Assembly (NCBI RefSeq): GCF_002902085.1 | Contig: NZ_PPQR01000052.1 | Coordinates: forward strand, 1 to 64,000 | Direction: 5' to 3' | DNA: 64,000 bases | Source: Staphylococcus simiae | GTDB lineage: Bacteria; Bacillota; Bacilli; Staphylococcales; Staphylococcaceae | Part shown: positions 9,818-17,715 of the stretch, piece by piece | How the letters are laid out: each line of letters begins with the position of its first letter | How positions within the stretch are numbered: position 1 is the first letter of the stretch | Position numbers and translations under genes: made by a program | Notes under the pieces: model-generated | Database searches by the model: none | Seen by the model: the letters and a program-made list of their open reading frames with translations, nothing else | What the model was told of the DNA's origin: nothing

Positions 9818-10076
9818 ATTTAGTTGTGCATACTTGATTTCCTTGTTGAATTATTTTATGCACCCCTAGGTTGACTCCTTTCTTTAATTGCTCGCTGTGA
9901 TAGTGACTTACTGCTACTAATATTGTTTTTTTATCATCTAGTTTCTCTAATTGATATTGATAAGAATGATTTAACTGTTGCACAAATGGAACAATTAATG
10001 TCGTTATTATTATGATGATACTAAAACTAGCTAAACCATCTAATATAAATGAGGCTTTAATTCTATAATTTCTCAT
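9783..10076 (-). CDS. comGE: Competence minor pseudopilin-like protein ComGE
   Basis: A 97-residue protein with a type IV pilin-like N-terminus, IKASFILDGLASFSIIII. Asp stands at the +5 position instead of the usual Glu. Two cysteines near the C-terminus (residues about 83 and 94) could form a disulfide. Overlaps with comGD (14 bp) and comGF (35 bp) place it in the comG operon. The assignment rests mainly on position and the pilin-like start. Confidence 0.75.
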   Translation of the reverse strand: MRNYRIKASFILDGLASFSIIIIITTLIVPFVQQLNHSYQYQLEKLDDKKTILVAVSHYHSEQLKKGVNLGVHKIIQQGNQVCTTKYATNETTCIKF

Positions 10077-10512
10077 AACGAATCCTACCTTTTTCTATAT
10101 GAAATATAACTTTATAATATGCTTTATTCACTTTAATAGTTATGCTCCCAAATGGCTTAATATTACCCCTCTTGTCAAAATATAAATAATTTACTTTATT
10201 TATACTAATTATTTCAGCATTATTTATTGATAAAAAATATGAAGTTTTATTGTTTTCAGTTACTTTAACTTGATTTGAATGTTTAACAAACTGAATTAAA
10301 ATGGGACCTTGGGTTATAATAGCTTTAGATTTCAGATAATCCAGTTGTAAAATAAATGATGATAGTTGCATTTCACTATTCATTGTTTCAAGATTCCTGA
10401 GACTTTTTGAAGTTAATGTAGTCAATAAAATAATCGAAACCATTAACAGCACAAATAACATTTCTATCATTGTAAATGCTTTAACTTTGTTAATTGGCAA
10501 CTGCTTCTCCAT
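10063..10512 (-). CDS. comGD: Competence minor pseudopilin ComGD
   Basis: A 149-residue prepilin-like protein with the class III signal NKVKAFTMIEMLFVLLMVS, including Glu at mature position 5, and a GspH-like soluble domain. It overlaps comGC by 23 bp and comGE by 14 bp. It should be processed by ComC and contribute to the DNA-uptake pseudopilus. Confidence 0.87.
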   Translation of the reverse strand: MEKQLPINKVKAFTMIEMLFVLLMVSIILLTTLTSKSLRNLETMNSEMQLSSFILQLDYLKSKAIITQGPILIQFVKHSNQVKVTENNKTSYFLSINNAEIISINKVNYLYFDKRGNIKPFGSITIKVNKAYYKVIFHIEKGRIRYEKL

Positions 10513-10801
10513 TACTTATTGTAATTTTTTCACCAGATTTACATGTCTTTTGGTCTTCTTTAATAAAGCCTTCAGCTACAAGATCATCAATCGTTGATGG
10601 ATTACTATTATGCTTTAATAAATATGCTTCTATTTGACTATTCACCATTTTCACTTGAGCTTTACAACCAGTCGTTTGAACATGTGCTGTTTGTTTAGCT
10701 ATATTAGGTATAATTAAAATTAATAATAAACTGATAATTAATAAAACAAGTAACATCTCGATTAAGGTAAAAGCTTTAGTTTTAAATAAAAATTTCTTCA
10801 T
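10490..10801 (-). CDS. comGC: Major competence pseudopilin ComGC
   Basis: A 103-residue major pilin subunit. The leader FKTKAFTLIEMLLVLLIIS has the cleavage site before Phe and Glu at +5, then an alpha-1 helix. Cysteines in TTGCKAQ and QKTCKSG match the disulfide known for ComGC. DDLVAEGFI is the family's typical C-terminal segment. The start is preceded by TGAGGAGATAG and follows comGB by 13 bp. Confidence 0.93.
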   Translation of the reverse strand: MKKFLFKTKAFTLIEMLLVLLIISLLLILIIPNIAKQTAHVQTTGCKAQVKMVNSQIEAYLLKHNSNPSTIDDLVAEGFIKEDQKTCKSGEKITISNGEAVAN

Positions 10802-10814
10802 AACTATCTCCTCA

Positions 10815-11894
10815 CTAGTTAATATTTTGCATCATTTGAAACATAGGTAACATAATAACTAAATAAATTGCCATAATAAAAACAGCTAAAAACAAAAATA
10901 TAATTGGTTGAATAATTTTTATATCTTTATGCATTTTGAGTTGTAATTGTTTAATTAATATTTGACTATAGAGTTTTAATTCGATATCTAATTTACCCCG
11001 CTTCTCACCTTGATTGATAAACTTTATAAGTAACTTATTAAAACATGGTAACTTAGATATAATTTGAGGAAGCGTTAGTCCTTTTTCTGATTGAACTAAA
11101 ATAAATTCACCTAAATACTGTCTGAATTTATCGTTATTATGGTTTATATAAACATCAACAATGGATTGTAAATTGATCCCATTTTTTAAAAATAAGCATA
11201 ATTCATTGGTAATATAATAAGTTTTTAATAATTTATAATAACTAGACAATATTGGTATTTTGGTAATAAATTGAATTTTTCTATGAACTGAAAACTGTTG
11301 ATAAATCAACTTTATCGCAATTAGTATTAAAATAAGTAGACTTGTGAAGTATAAAATCATCGAGGGTAACGCCGTAATCACAGCTAATAGAAGTTGTTGA
11401 AATGAAGAGAGTTTCACATTCATTAAATTAAATAATTGTTGGAATTGCGGAATAATCGTATGATTCAACAATATGATCATTCCTAAGAAAATAGAGATGA
11501 GAATGAAAGGATATTGTAAGGTTTTGATAAATTGTTGTTCAGAAGCTCTATTTGTTTGTAAATAATTAGCAATTTCTTCTAATGTATCAATTAAGTTGCC
11601 ATATCGTTCTGCTAAATATACTTGCATAAGCACGGCGTTGTTAAATCCTAGTAATTTTAATATATCATGACAAGTTGCACCATTAGATATTTGTTGAAGA
11701 ATATTATTTGGAAGATTTTTATTTTTGTAATCATATTGTAGATTTAAAAATTGAAAACTATCATATAACGTAAATCCAAATGCTAATAGTTTATTAAGAT
11801 TTAATAACAGATCAATTTGCTTATCTTTACTTAATTGCCGAGTTGTATGTTGAAATTTAAATATATTTATCCATTGTTTTCTCACAAATGACAC
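10815..11894 (-). CDS. comGB: Competence pseudopilus inner-membrane platform protein ComGB
   Basis: A 359-residue GspF/PilC-family platform protein with two repeated domains of cytoplasmic helices plus about three membrane segments (around residues 125-150, 175-195 and 330-350). GEKRGKLDIELK is the usual second-repeat motif. It connects the ATPase ComGA to the growing pseudopilus. It overlaps comGA by 38 bp, indicating coupled translation. Confidence 0.92.
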   Translation of the reverse strand: MSFVRKQWINIFKFQHTTRQLSKDKQIDLLLNLNKLLAFGFTLYDSFQFLNLQYDYKNKNLPNNILQQISNGATCHDILKLLGFNNAVLMQVYLAERYGNLIDTLEEIANYLQTNRASEQQFIKTLQYPFILISIFLGMIILLNHTIIPQFQQLFNLMNVKLSSFQQLLLAVITALPSMILYFTSLLILILIAIKLIYQQFSVHRKIQFITKIPILSSYYKLLKTYYITNELCLFLKNGINLQSIVDVYINHNNDKFRQYLGEFILVQSEKGLTLPQIISKLPCFNKLLIKFINQGEKRGKLDIELKLYSQILIKQLQLKMHKDIKIIQPIIFLFLAVFIMAIYLVIMLPMFQMMQNIN

Positions 11895-12831
11895 CTGCTC
11901 TTGTCATATCACTTAGTTTACTTTCTAATTTTTCAAAGGTACGTGGTAAAGATTGATTATTATCAAAAAAATAATGCATTTGTTGCTGAGTCATAATTTC
12001 ACATACCAACTGTCTATCATTTGATGTTGTTGTCACCAAGCGCTGATTAATGATTAAATTAGTCGACTGTAGTAATTCTTGGACTGAAATACCCATTTCT
12101 AGTAAACGTAATATAGCACCTTTGCAATCGTTAGCATGTAATGTTGTTAACACTAAATGACCACTTAAACTTGCTTGTATCACGCATTTAGCAACTTCTT
12201 TATCTCTAATTTCTCCTATTAATATAACATCGGGATCACATCGTAAAATCGCCTTAAATGTATTAACATAATTGATACCTGCTTTTTCATTTACATTTAC
12301 TTGGACAATTCCAGGTAATTGAATTTCTATAGGATCTTCGATTGAAACAACATTCAAATTTAATTCTTTATTGGCAAATGCAACCATTTGATACATTAAA
12401 GTTGTCTTACCTGAACCAGTTGGACCACTGAATAGTAATAATCCTTGTTTTTTGTTCATTAAATGTTTAAAATCATTAAAATTATAAGGTGATTGTTGGT
12501 TTTGTAAATATTGAGGAACAATACGGATAACACAACTTTCTAAACCCAATGATAACGGCAAAGTTGATATTCTTAAAAAATAAAGTTTATTGTACTGATA
12601 ACTATAACGTCCACTTTGAGCAACTTGATATGTTGAAACATCTAATCCAGCTTGGAACTTCATATATACTATTAATTTCTGATAAACATTTAGATTTATT
12701 TGTTCATATTCTTCTAAATTATCATTGATCCTAAATTTAATATGAATGTCACTTTTCACTGGTATAAAGTGAATGTCACTCGCCCCCTTGTCTATGGCTT
12801 TATTGACTATAGTTTGAAATAAAATCTTCAT
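11857..12831 (-). CDS. comGA: Competence pseudopilus assembly ATPase ComGA
   Basis: A 324-residue GspE/PilB-family ATPase with Walker A FSGPTGSGKTTLM, an Asp box around SIEDPIE, Walker B DPDVILIGEIRD and a His box (SGHLVLTTLHAND). It lacks the long N-terminal domain of PilB, as usual for ComGA. The ATG sits 7 bp after an exact GTAGGAGG ribosome site. That site is base-paired with CCTCCTAC just upstream, forming a closed hairpin. It is the first gene of the comG operon, reported in S. aureus to be driven by SigH. Confidence 0.96.
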   Translation of the reverse strand: MKILFQTIVNKAIDKGASDIHFIPVKSDIHIKFRINDNLEEYEQINLNVYQKLIVYMKFQAGLDVSTYQVAQSGRYSYQYNKLYFLRISTLPLSLGLESCVIRIVPQYLQNQQSPYNFNDFKHLMNKKQGLLLFSGPTGSGKTTLMYQMVAFANKELNLNVVSIEDPIEIQLPGIVQVNVNEKAGINYVNTFKAILRCDPDVILIGEIRDKEVAKCVIQASLSGHLVLTTLHANDCKGAILRLLEMGISVQELLQSTNLIINQRLVTTTSNDRQLVCEIMTQQQMHYFFDNNQSLPRTFEKLESKLSDMTRAGVICEKTMDKYI

Positions 12832-12838
12832 AAAAATA

Positions 12839-12864
12839 CCTCCTACAAATATACACGTAGGAGG
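12839..12864 (-). promoter_or_regulatory. Hairpin that closes the comGA ribosome-binding site
   Basis: On the minus strand CCTCCTAC (12864-12857), a 10-nt loop, then GTAGGAGG (12846-12839), which is a perfect Shine-Dalgarno 7 nt before the comGA ATG. All 8 bp pair and the whole ribosome site is in the 3' arm. It could also act as a weak terminator for the gene upstream, since TATTTTT follows. See the matching structure before comEA. Confidence 0.75.
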
Positions 12865-12879
12865 GAAATATTTTTCTTT
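12852..12879 (-). promoter_or_regulatory. comG promoter-like element shared with comE
   Basis: The minus strand holds AAAGAAAAAT (12879-12870), 11 bp, then ACGTGTA (12858-12852). The same two blocks with the same 11-bp spacing precede comEA. The spacing suits -35/-10 boxes of an alternative sigma factor. SigH is reported to activate both operons in S. aureus. The assignment to SigH is inference. Confidence 0.5.
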
Positions 12880-12882
12880 AAT

Positions 12883-13506
12883 TTAACCATGTAAAAATGG
12901 ATTTAACTGTTCATCATCAACAGTAGTATACGGACCATGACCTGGGAATAATGGTAAGTCACCATCTAAATTAAAAATTTTATCTTGGATTGAATCAATT
13001 AACGTTTCATAATCACCTTTATATAAATCTGTTCTACCAATTCCATTGTTGAATAAAGTATCTCCAACAACAGCAAATTGGTCAAAAACAAATGTTAAGC
13101 TTCCTGGAGAATGTCCAGGCGTGTGTAACACATCGAATTTAAATCCAGCTATGTCAGCAGAGCCTTCAGACAAACTTTTTGGTTTTGCACTACTTGTTAC
13201 ACTAGGAAGTCCAAATTGTTTGAATTTATCTGCGCCATTTTTCTTGGTGTCTTTTAAAAAATCGAATTCTTCTTCATGCATGTATACTGGTACATCATAT
13301 TTTTCAATAATATCGTCTAATGCACCAATATGATCATAGTGTGCGTGAGTTAATAATACTGCTTTAAGTGGTTTATTTATTTGGTTTAATTTCTTGATGA
13401 TTTTGTCACTTTCACTTGATGGATCTATTAAAATGACACTTTTATCATCTTCAATAAAATATGTGTTAGTATCTACTAAACCTAATGTTAAACTAGAAAT
13501 TCTCAT
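12883..13506 (-). CDS. MBL-fold metallo-hydrolase (YqgX / glyoxalase II-like)
   Basis: A 207-residue metallo-beta-lactamase-fold enzyme with the metal-binding motif THAHYDHIG, then HTPGHSPGS, GDTLFNNGIGRTD and a final FPGHGP. The family includes glyoxalase II-like thioester hydrolases. The short form lacks the C-terminal substrate helix of true GloB, so the substrate is open. An ATG 12 bp inside the open frame is preferred because GTGGTGAATAAA gives it a ribosome site. It overlaps the next gene upstream and runs right up to comG. Confidence 0.88.
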   Translation of the reverse strand: MRISSLTLGLVDTNTYFIEDDKSVILIDPSSESDKIIKKLNQINKPLKAVLLTHAHYDHIGALDDIIEKYDVPVYMHEEEFDFLKDTKKNGADKFKQFGLPSVTSSAKPKSLSEGSADIAGFKFDVLHTPGHSPGSLTFVFDQFAVVGDTLFNNGIGRTDLYKGDYETLIDSIQDKIFNLDGDLPLFPGHGPYTTVDDEQLNPFLHG

Positions 13507-13507
13507 T

Positions 13508-13831
13508 TTATTCACCACTTTTTTCTAAATGTTTTTGGACAGAAGTAAGCTTGTCATTCATTTTGCGATCTTTATCACGTCTATCATCTATACGGATATT
13601 TGTACAAACTCGATTTAACCCCTTATCAAATGGTAGTTCGTGAATTACTTTAACTACTTCTAGTAAATCTGATAATTCACCTTCTATTAGGGTGTTCATT
13701 GGTGTTAATTGATAGTCAATTTTCCCCATTTCTTTATATTCTTCTAATTTTTTTTGAATTTCTGCAATATATTTACTTACGCTTGGACCTTCTGTACCAA
13801 CTGGTATAACAACAACATCTACGATAGCCAT
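13508..13831 (-). CDS. MTH1187-family (YkoF-like) thiamine-binding protein
   Basis: A 107-residue ferredoxin-like-fold protein of the MTH1187/YqgV (UPF0045) family, whose members form tetramers and bind thiamine or related ligands. Conserved segments are VDVVVIPVGTEGPSVSKYI, YQLTPMNTLIEG and CTNIRIDDRRDK. It overlaps glkA by one base and the hydrolase start follows within 2 bp, so it is an internal operon gene. A ligand cannot be assigned from sequence. Confidence 0.87.
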   Translation of the reverse strand: MAIVDVVVIPVGTEGPSVSKYIAEIQKKLEEYKEMGKIDYQLTPMNTLIEGELSDLLEVVKVIHELPFDKGLNRVCTNIRIDDRRDKDRKMNDKLTSVQKHLEKSGE

Positions 13832-14817
13832 TATTTTACCCCCTCTTTATCTATTACATATGTTTTAATTAGTCCCGCAGCACCTGTAATACCTGCATCA
13901 TTACCTAATTTCGCTTGAACGATTTCTGTTTCATATTGAGCTGGTTTAAATGTTAAATTATTATATTCTGTTTTAATGTTTTCAATTAAAATTGGTCCGG
14001 CAGTAGACATGCCCCCGCCTAAAACAATATATTTTGGATTACTCGTTACACTGATAATACTACATAAATAACCGATATAATTAGCAACTTTTTCTGTAAT
14101 AAAAATACAGAATTGGTCACCTTCTTTTGCAGCATCAAATACAGCTTTTGCAGTAACTTTATTTTCTTTAATAAGGTTTAGAATTGAAGATCTAAATGTT
14201 AACTTAGGATAATAAAAATTCACTAAATTAACAACACCTGTCGCTGATGCCACAGTTTCAATACATCCAGAGCGTCCACAATTACATTTGAATCTTTGAT
14301 CAAAATCAGCTCTAAAATGTCCTATTTCAGCTCCTGACCCATTATGTCCATGAACGATTTCTCCGTTTGAAATGATACCACCACCTAAACCAGTTCCTAA
14401 AGTGATTGCTACGACATCATCAGCACCTTCACCTGCACCTTTGTGCATTTCTCCAAGTGCTGCAATATTGGCATCATTATCTACATATACTGGACAATTT
14501 ACAAATTTTTCAAATATTTGTCTAACATTGACTTTATTAGGCCAATATAAATTGACTGCTCCATTTACAACACCTGACTCAAAATCAACGGGTCCAGGAA
14601 CGCCCATACCAACACCTATGACATCTGACATATCATAATTATTTTCTTTTACTTTTTCTACAAATGAATCATATATACCTTTTAATAATAAATAACCAGT
14701 TTCATCACTAGTATCAGTATGAATTGACCATTTATGTAATTGTTCTAATTCAGATGAGAAGATTCCTAATTTGCATGTTGTCCCACCAACATCTGCAGCT
14801 AAAATTATTTTTGTCAT
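13831..14817 (-). CDS. glkA: Glucokinase, ROK family
   Basis: A 328-residue ROK-family sugar kinase phosphorylating cytosolic glucose. Evidence is the N-terminal ATP-binding motif [15 protein letters not shown], the catalytic-Asp region [25 protein letters not shown] and the ROK zinc signature [10 protein letters not shown] with the upstream His (EIGHFRAD). The stop overlaps the thiamine-binding-like gene and the start touches yqgQ, so all are translationally linked, as in Bacillus yqgQ-glcK. Confidence 0.96.
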   Translation of the reverse strand: MTKIILAADVGGTTCKLGIFSSELEQLHKWSIHTDTSDETGYLLLKGIYDSFVEKVKENNYDMSDVIGVGMGVPGPVDFESGVVNGAVNLYWPNKVNVRQIFEKFVNCPVYVDNDANIAALGEMHKGAGEGADDVVAITLGTGLGGGIISNGEIVHGHNGSGAEIGHFRADFDQRFKCNCGRSGCIETVASATGVVNLVNFYYPKLTFRSSILNLIKENKVTAKAVFDAAKEGDQFCIFITEKVANYIGYLCSIISVTSNPKYIVLGGGMSTAGPILIENIKTEYNNLTFKPAQYETEIVQAKLGNDAGITGAAGLIKTYVIDKEGVK

Positions 14818-15017
14818 TATTCTTCATTCCTTCTTTGATTGATTATTAGTTTACATTGTAAGTATTCATCTTTTGTTAATAACTCATAATTATATAACGA
14901 ACTAATTTCTTGTTGCATCATCTCATACATATCAGCTTTATTTTTAAAATAAATAATAAACCCATAATTTTTTAATAATTGTTGAACATCATAAAAATTG
15001 TTAATGTTTCGAGTCAT
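14817..15017 (-). CDS. YqgQ-family small protein
   Basis: A 66-residue protein of the DUF910/YqgQ family, recognised by [19 protein letters not shown] near the N-terminus and its fixed place between a rhomboid protease and glucokinase in Firmicutes. Members form a small three-helix bundle. No biochemical role is known to me. It overlaps the rhomboid gene by 17 bp. Confidence 0.87.
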   Translation of the reverse strand: MTRNINNFYDVQQLLKNYGFIIYFKNKADMYEMMQQEISSLYNYELLTKDEYLQCKLIINQRRNEE

Positions 15018-16461
15018 GTGTCTTCGTCAACTCTTTTTCTAAATTTACATAGTCACTATTACTTCGATCAACGTTAACAGCTTTGCGTGCATATTTTAAA
15101 GCTTTGTCATTGTCATTTAATGCTCTATTTGCAATAGCCAATTCATAATTTAAGATTCCTGACTTAGGAAATAATCTAAGACCTTTTTCCCATTCTGTCA
15201 TTCCTTCTGATCTTGAATTTTCAGTAGCCATTATTAAGCCACTTAAATAATATGTTTCATCATCCGCATAATCTTTATTAATTGTTTTTTTAACAAGATT
15301 TTGTGCATTCTCATATTGTCCATCCAACATATCATCTTTAATAAGTTTATTATAAATATTGTCTTCTTTAATAGTAAAAATTCTTATTTGCATCGCCACA
15401 AATAATATAAGTAAAAATATGATTAATCCCCAAAACACATTACGATTATGATGATAATAATAGCCAATCAACGTAATTAATAAACCACCAATAAAGCCAC
15501 CTAAATGTGCAACTATATTAATGTTTGACATAAATAGTGATATACCAATTAAAATAACTAAAGCAATTAATAGTTGTCCTAACATTTTTCGATTAAATGT
15601 TTTTGATAAATACATCATTGCAAAAATTGAGCCAATTAAGCCGAATATTGCACCACTAGCACCTACTGAAATGGTTGTAGTATTAAATGACAATGATACA
15701 AAGTTACCAAATAGGCCTGCTATAAAGTAAATACCTAGCATTCTCCATGAACCTAATATTGCTTCGACAATCTTACCAAAAATAAAAAGTGACAATAAAT
15801 TCATTAAAATATGTTCGAAATTAAAATGTAGAAACATAGATGTAATTAATCTATACCATTCTCCATGTACAACATTAAAATGAACTAATCCGCCAACTTC
15901 TAATAACTTTACATTTGAAAAGTTGTTCAAATAGAGAATCATACATAGCCATATAAAAACATTAATTAAAATTAATAAATACGTTGCTGGCGTGAATTTT
16001 TGCATATATGTATCTAAAAAGTTGGTCGATAACACTTTCTTTTTATAAAACATATAGGTCTTCTTATCGTTATCTTCGGCAATTAACTTAGACATGAAAA
16101 TATTGGGCATTAACTTTTGTAAATCAACTTTATTTTTTATAACCTTAAACTTTATTTTTAATGGTCCATTTTCATTATATTGCTCGGGCATAATATCTGT
16201 ATCTGTAAAATAATAGATATCAACGCTTTGAAGCTCAAAATCTATAAATTGATTTATTTCTTGTGTATGTTCTAATACTCTTGCTTTATCAAATCTTATT
16301 TCTTGTGTAGTTATTTCTGACTTTTTAAATATAGCAATTTGTTTCTTCCTTTTATTTGCTAACCATACTTCACTATCTTCTTTTTCAGAACTTACCACAT
16401 CAAATTTTAAATACCTAATCCAATAATATATCGTCTTCCAAAATTGTTTATCAATATCCAT
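15001..16461 (-). CDS. Rhomboid intramembrane serine protease with TPR tail (YqgP-like)
   Basis: A 486-residue protein with a soluble N-terminal domain (about 1-155), a rhomboid core of at least six helices (about 160-370) and C-terminal TPR-like helices (about 385-480). The catalytic serine lies in VGASGAIFG (around residue 270) and the histidine in NIVAHLGGFIGG. HFNFEHILMN marks the L1/TM2 region. In Bacillus the homologue YqgP takes part in membrane protein quality control and manganese-transporter turnover. The same role here is inference. It lies 11 bp after the cyclo-ligase gene. Confidence 0.93.
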   Translation of the reverse strand: MDIDKQFWKTIYYWIRYLKFDVVSSEKEDSEVWLANKRKKQIAIFKKSEITTQEIRFDKARVLEHTQEINQFIDFELQSVDIYYFTDTDIMPEQYNENGPLKIKFKVIKNKVDLQKLMPNIFMSKLIAEDNDKKTYMFYKKKVLSTNFLDTYMQKFTPATYLLILINVFIWLCMILYLNNFSNVKLLEVGGLVHFNVVHGEWYRLITSMFLHFNFEHILMNLLSLFIFGKIVEAILGSWRMLGIYFIAGLFGNFVSLSFNTTTISVGASGAIFGLIGSIFAMMYLSKTFNRKMLGQLLIALVILIGISLFMSNINIVAHLGGFIGGLLITLIGYYYHHNRNVFWGLIIFLLILFVAMQIRIFTIKEDNIYNKLIKDDMLDGQYENAQNLVKKTINKDYADDETYYLSGLIMATENSRSEGMTEWEKGLRLFPKSGILNYELAIANRALNDNDKALKYARKAVNVDRSNSDYVNLEKELTKTHDSKH

Positions 16462-16472
16462 TTGTTCCTCCG

Positions 16473-17012
16473 TTAAGAAGTTCTGTAAATTATTAATTTA
16501 TCAACAACTTGATCAAATGATTCTGGATCAAAAGTTGTCAATTGAAAATCATATAAGAGACTAATAGTACTAGTTGGAAAAGCACTTAAAAACTTATCAT
16601 AATAGCCTCCACCATAACCAATTCTATAGCCATCCTGTTGAAAACCCACACCTGGAACAACAATTAAATCAAGTTCATTTGTTGTCTGACCATTTGATGT
16701 TGCATAATATATGCCTTTTTTATCTTTTGCTATTTCATTTATATTATCTATTTCTTTGAATGTCATTAGACGACTTTTATAATCCATTTCTGGAACATAA
16801 ACACTTTTTCCATCTTGTAATGCTTGCTCAATAATTGGAAAAGTATTTACTTCATGATTGAACGATAAAACTAAAGCAATAGTTTGTGCATGTTGATATT
16901 CACTTGTTGCAAATAACTGATCTGCTAAATATTTATCAGCCTGCCTTTTTTTATTACCATTAAATTCTTTCAACCGCCGTAAAATTTGTTGCCTTATTTC
17001 CTTCTTATTCAT
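16473..17012 (-). CDS. 5-formyltetrahydrofolate cyclo-ligase
   Basis: A 179-residue enzyme that converts 5-formyl-THF to 5,10-methenyl-THF with ATP. Family marks are KKRQADKYLADQL near the N-terminus, VYVPEM and the C-terminal LDLIVVPGVGFQQDGYRIGYGGGYYDKFL, the ATP and metal site. It starts the leftward operon running through the rhomboid, yqgQ, glkA and hydrolase genes. Confidence 0.94.
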   Translation of the reverse strand: MNKKEIRQQILRRLKEFNGNKKRQADKYLADQLFATSEYQHAQTIALVLSFNHEVNTFPIIEQALQDGKSVYVPEMDYKSRLMTFKEIDNINEIAKDKKGIYYATSNGQTTNELDLIVVPGVGFQQDGYRIGYGGGYYDKFLSAFPTSTISLLYDFQLTTFDPESFDQVVDKLIIYRTS

Positions 17013-17089
17013 TTAAACACCCACTTTGTTCAATATTATTATAACGTTTATACCTTTTAATGTCATTAAGTTGAAATTTTAGAGCTTCT

Positions 17090-17245
17090 GCTATTTTAAT
17101 AGCTAGAAGCTCTTATGCAATTAGTTCGTAAGCAGCTAATTGTAATCCTCTAATCTGCTATTTTAATAGCTGGAAGCTCTTATGCAATTAGTACCTAAGC
17201 AGCTAATTGTAATCCTCTAATCTGCTATTTTAATAGCAAGAAGTT
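17090..17245. repeat. 67-bp tandem repeat, 2.3 copies, rich in hairpins
   Basis: Unit 1 spans 17090-17156, unit 2 17157-17223 and a partial third 17224-17245. The two full units differ at only a few positions (TAGC TAGAAG against TAGC TGGAAG, TTCG against TACC). Each unit holds the palindrome GCTATTTTAATAGC and the stem CAATTAG/CTAATTG. The first copy is also enclosed by AGAGCTTC/GAAGCTCT, giving a 33-nt near-perfect hairpin. There is no ORF. The whole 440-bp gap 17013-17454 holds this array and the rpmG terminator. Confidence 0.9.
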
Positions 17246-17390
17246 TTTTTGTATTTAATACTTATGTAATAAATTATAAAAAATAATACGCCATTTTAAT
17301 AATTTATAAAATTACGTGTTGAACTATGTTGTCTTGTGAAATTATTTAAACAATAACTTGTTTTTGATTCATTTTAATTGTCTATTGTAT

Positions 17391-17432
17391 AAAAAAAGTG
17401 AAACCTCTTAATTAAGAGATTCCACTTTTAAC
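17391..17432 (-). terminator. Terminator of rpmG
   Basis: AAAAGTG plus CTCTTAATTAAGAG plus CACTTTT forms an almost uninterrupted stem, with a U run on the minus strand, about 25 bp after the rpmG stop. A T run on the other side is short. Confidence 0.75.
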
Positions 17433-17454
17433 TGTTATTAAATATAATTAAAAA

Positions 17455-17604
17455 TTATTTAGTTTCACGATGTAAAGTTTGTTTGTTTTCACGTGAACAG
17501 AACTTTTTCATTTCAATACGTTCTGGATTGTTTCTTTTGTTTTTAGTTGTAATGTAGTTTCTGTCACCACATTCTGTACAAGCTAATGTAACGTTTACGC
17601 GCAT
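17455..17604 (-). CDS. rpmG: 50S ribosomal protein L33
   Basis: A 49-residue ribosomal protein with the sequence pattern [17 protein letters not shown] followed by [18 protein letters not shown] and a basic end. Cysteines are at CTEC and near FCS; the third and fourth ligands of the full zinc ribbon (CxxC pairs) are not both present, so this resembles the zinc-poor paralogue rather than the four-Cys form. AAGGAGGAATAATC precedes the ATG. The ORF is short but its sequence is unmistakable. Confidence 0.93.
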   Translation of the reverse strand: MRVNVTLACTECGDRNYITTKNKRNNPERIEMKKFCSRENKQTLHRETK

Positions 17605-17715
17605 GATTATTCCTCCTTACCATTTCTAAATACGACTTTATCATTATACCAATAACTATAATATTTGCAAAGTTAAAATTTTATACAGACAGTTTAGTAT
17701 AATTTATTATTTTTA

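Noticed and set aside
12839-12864. Reading the comGA hairpin solely as the terminator of the upstream operon
   Set aside because: The stem is only 8 bp and the following T run is interrupted and part of the comGA leader; the exact Shine-Dalgarno in the arm and the parallel at comEA make ribosome-site closure the better explanation, though both could apply.
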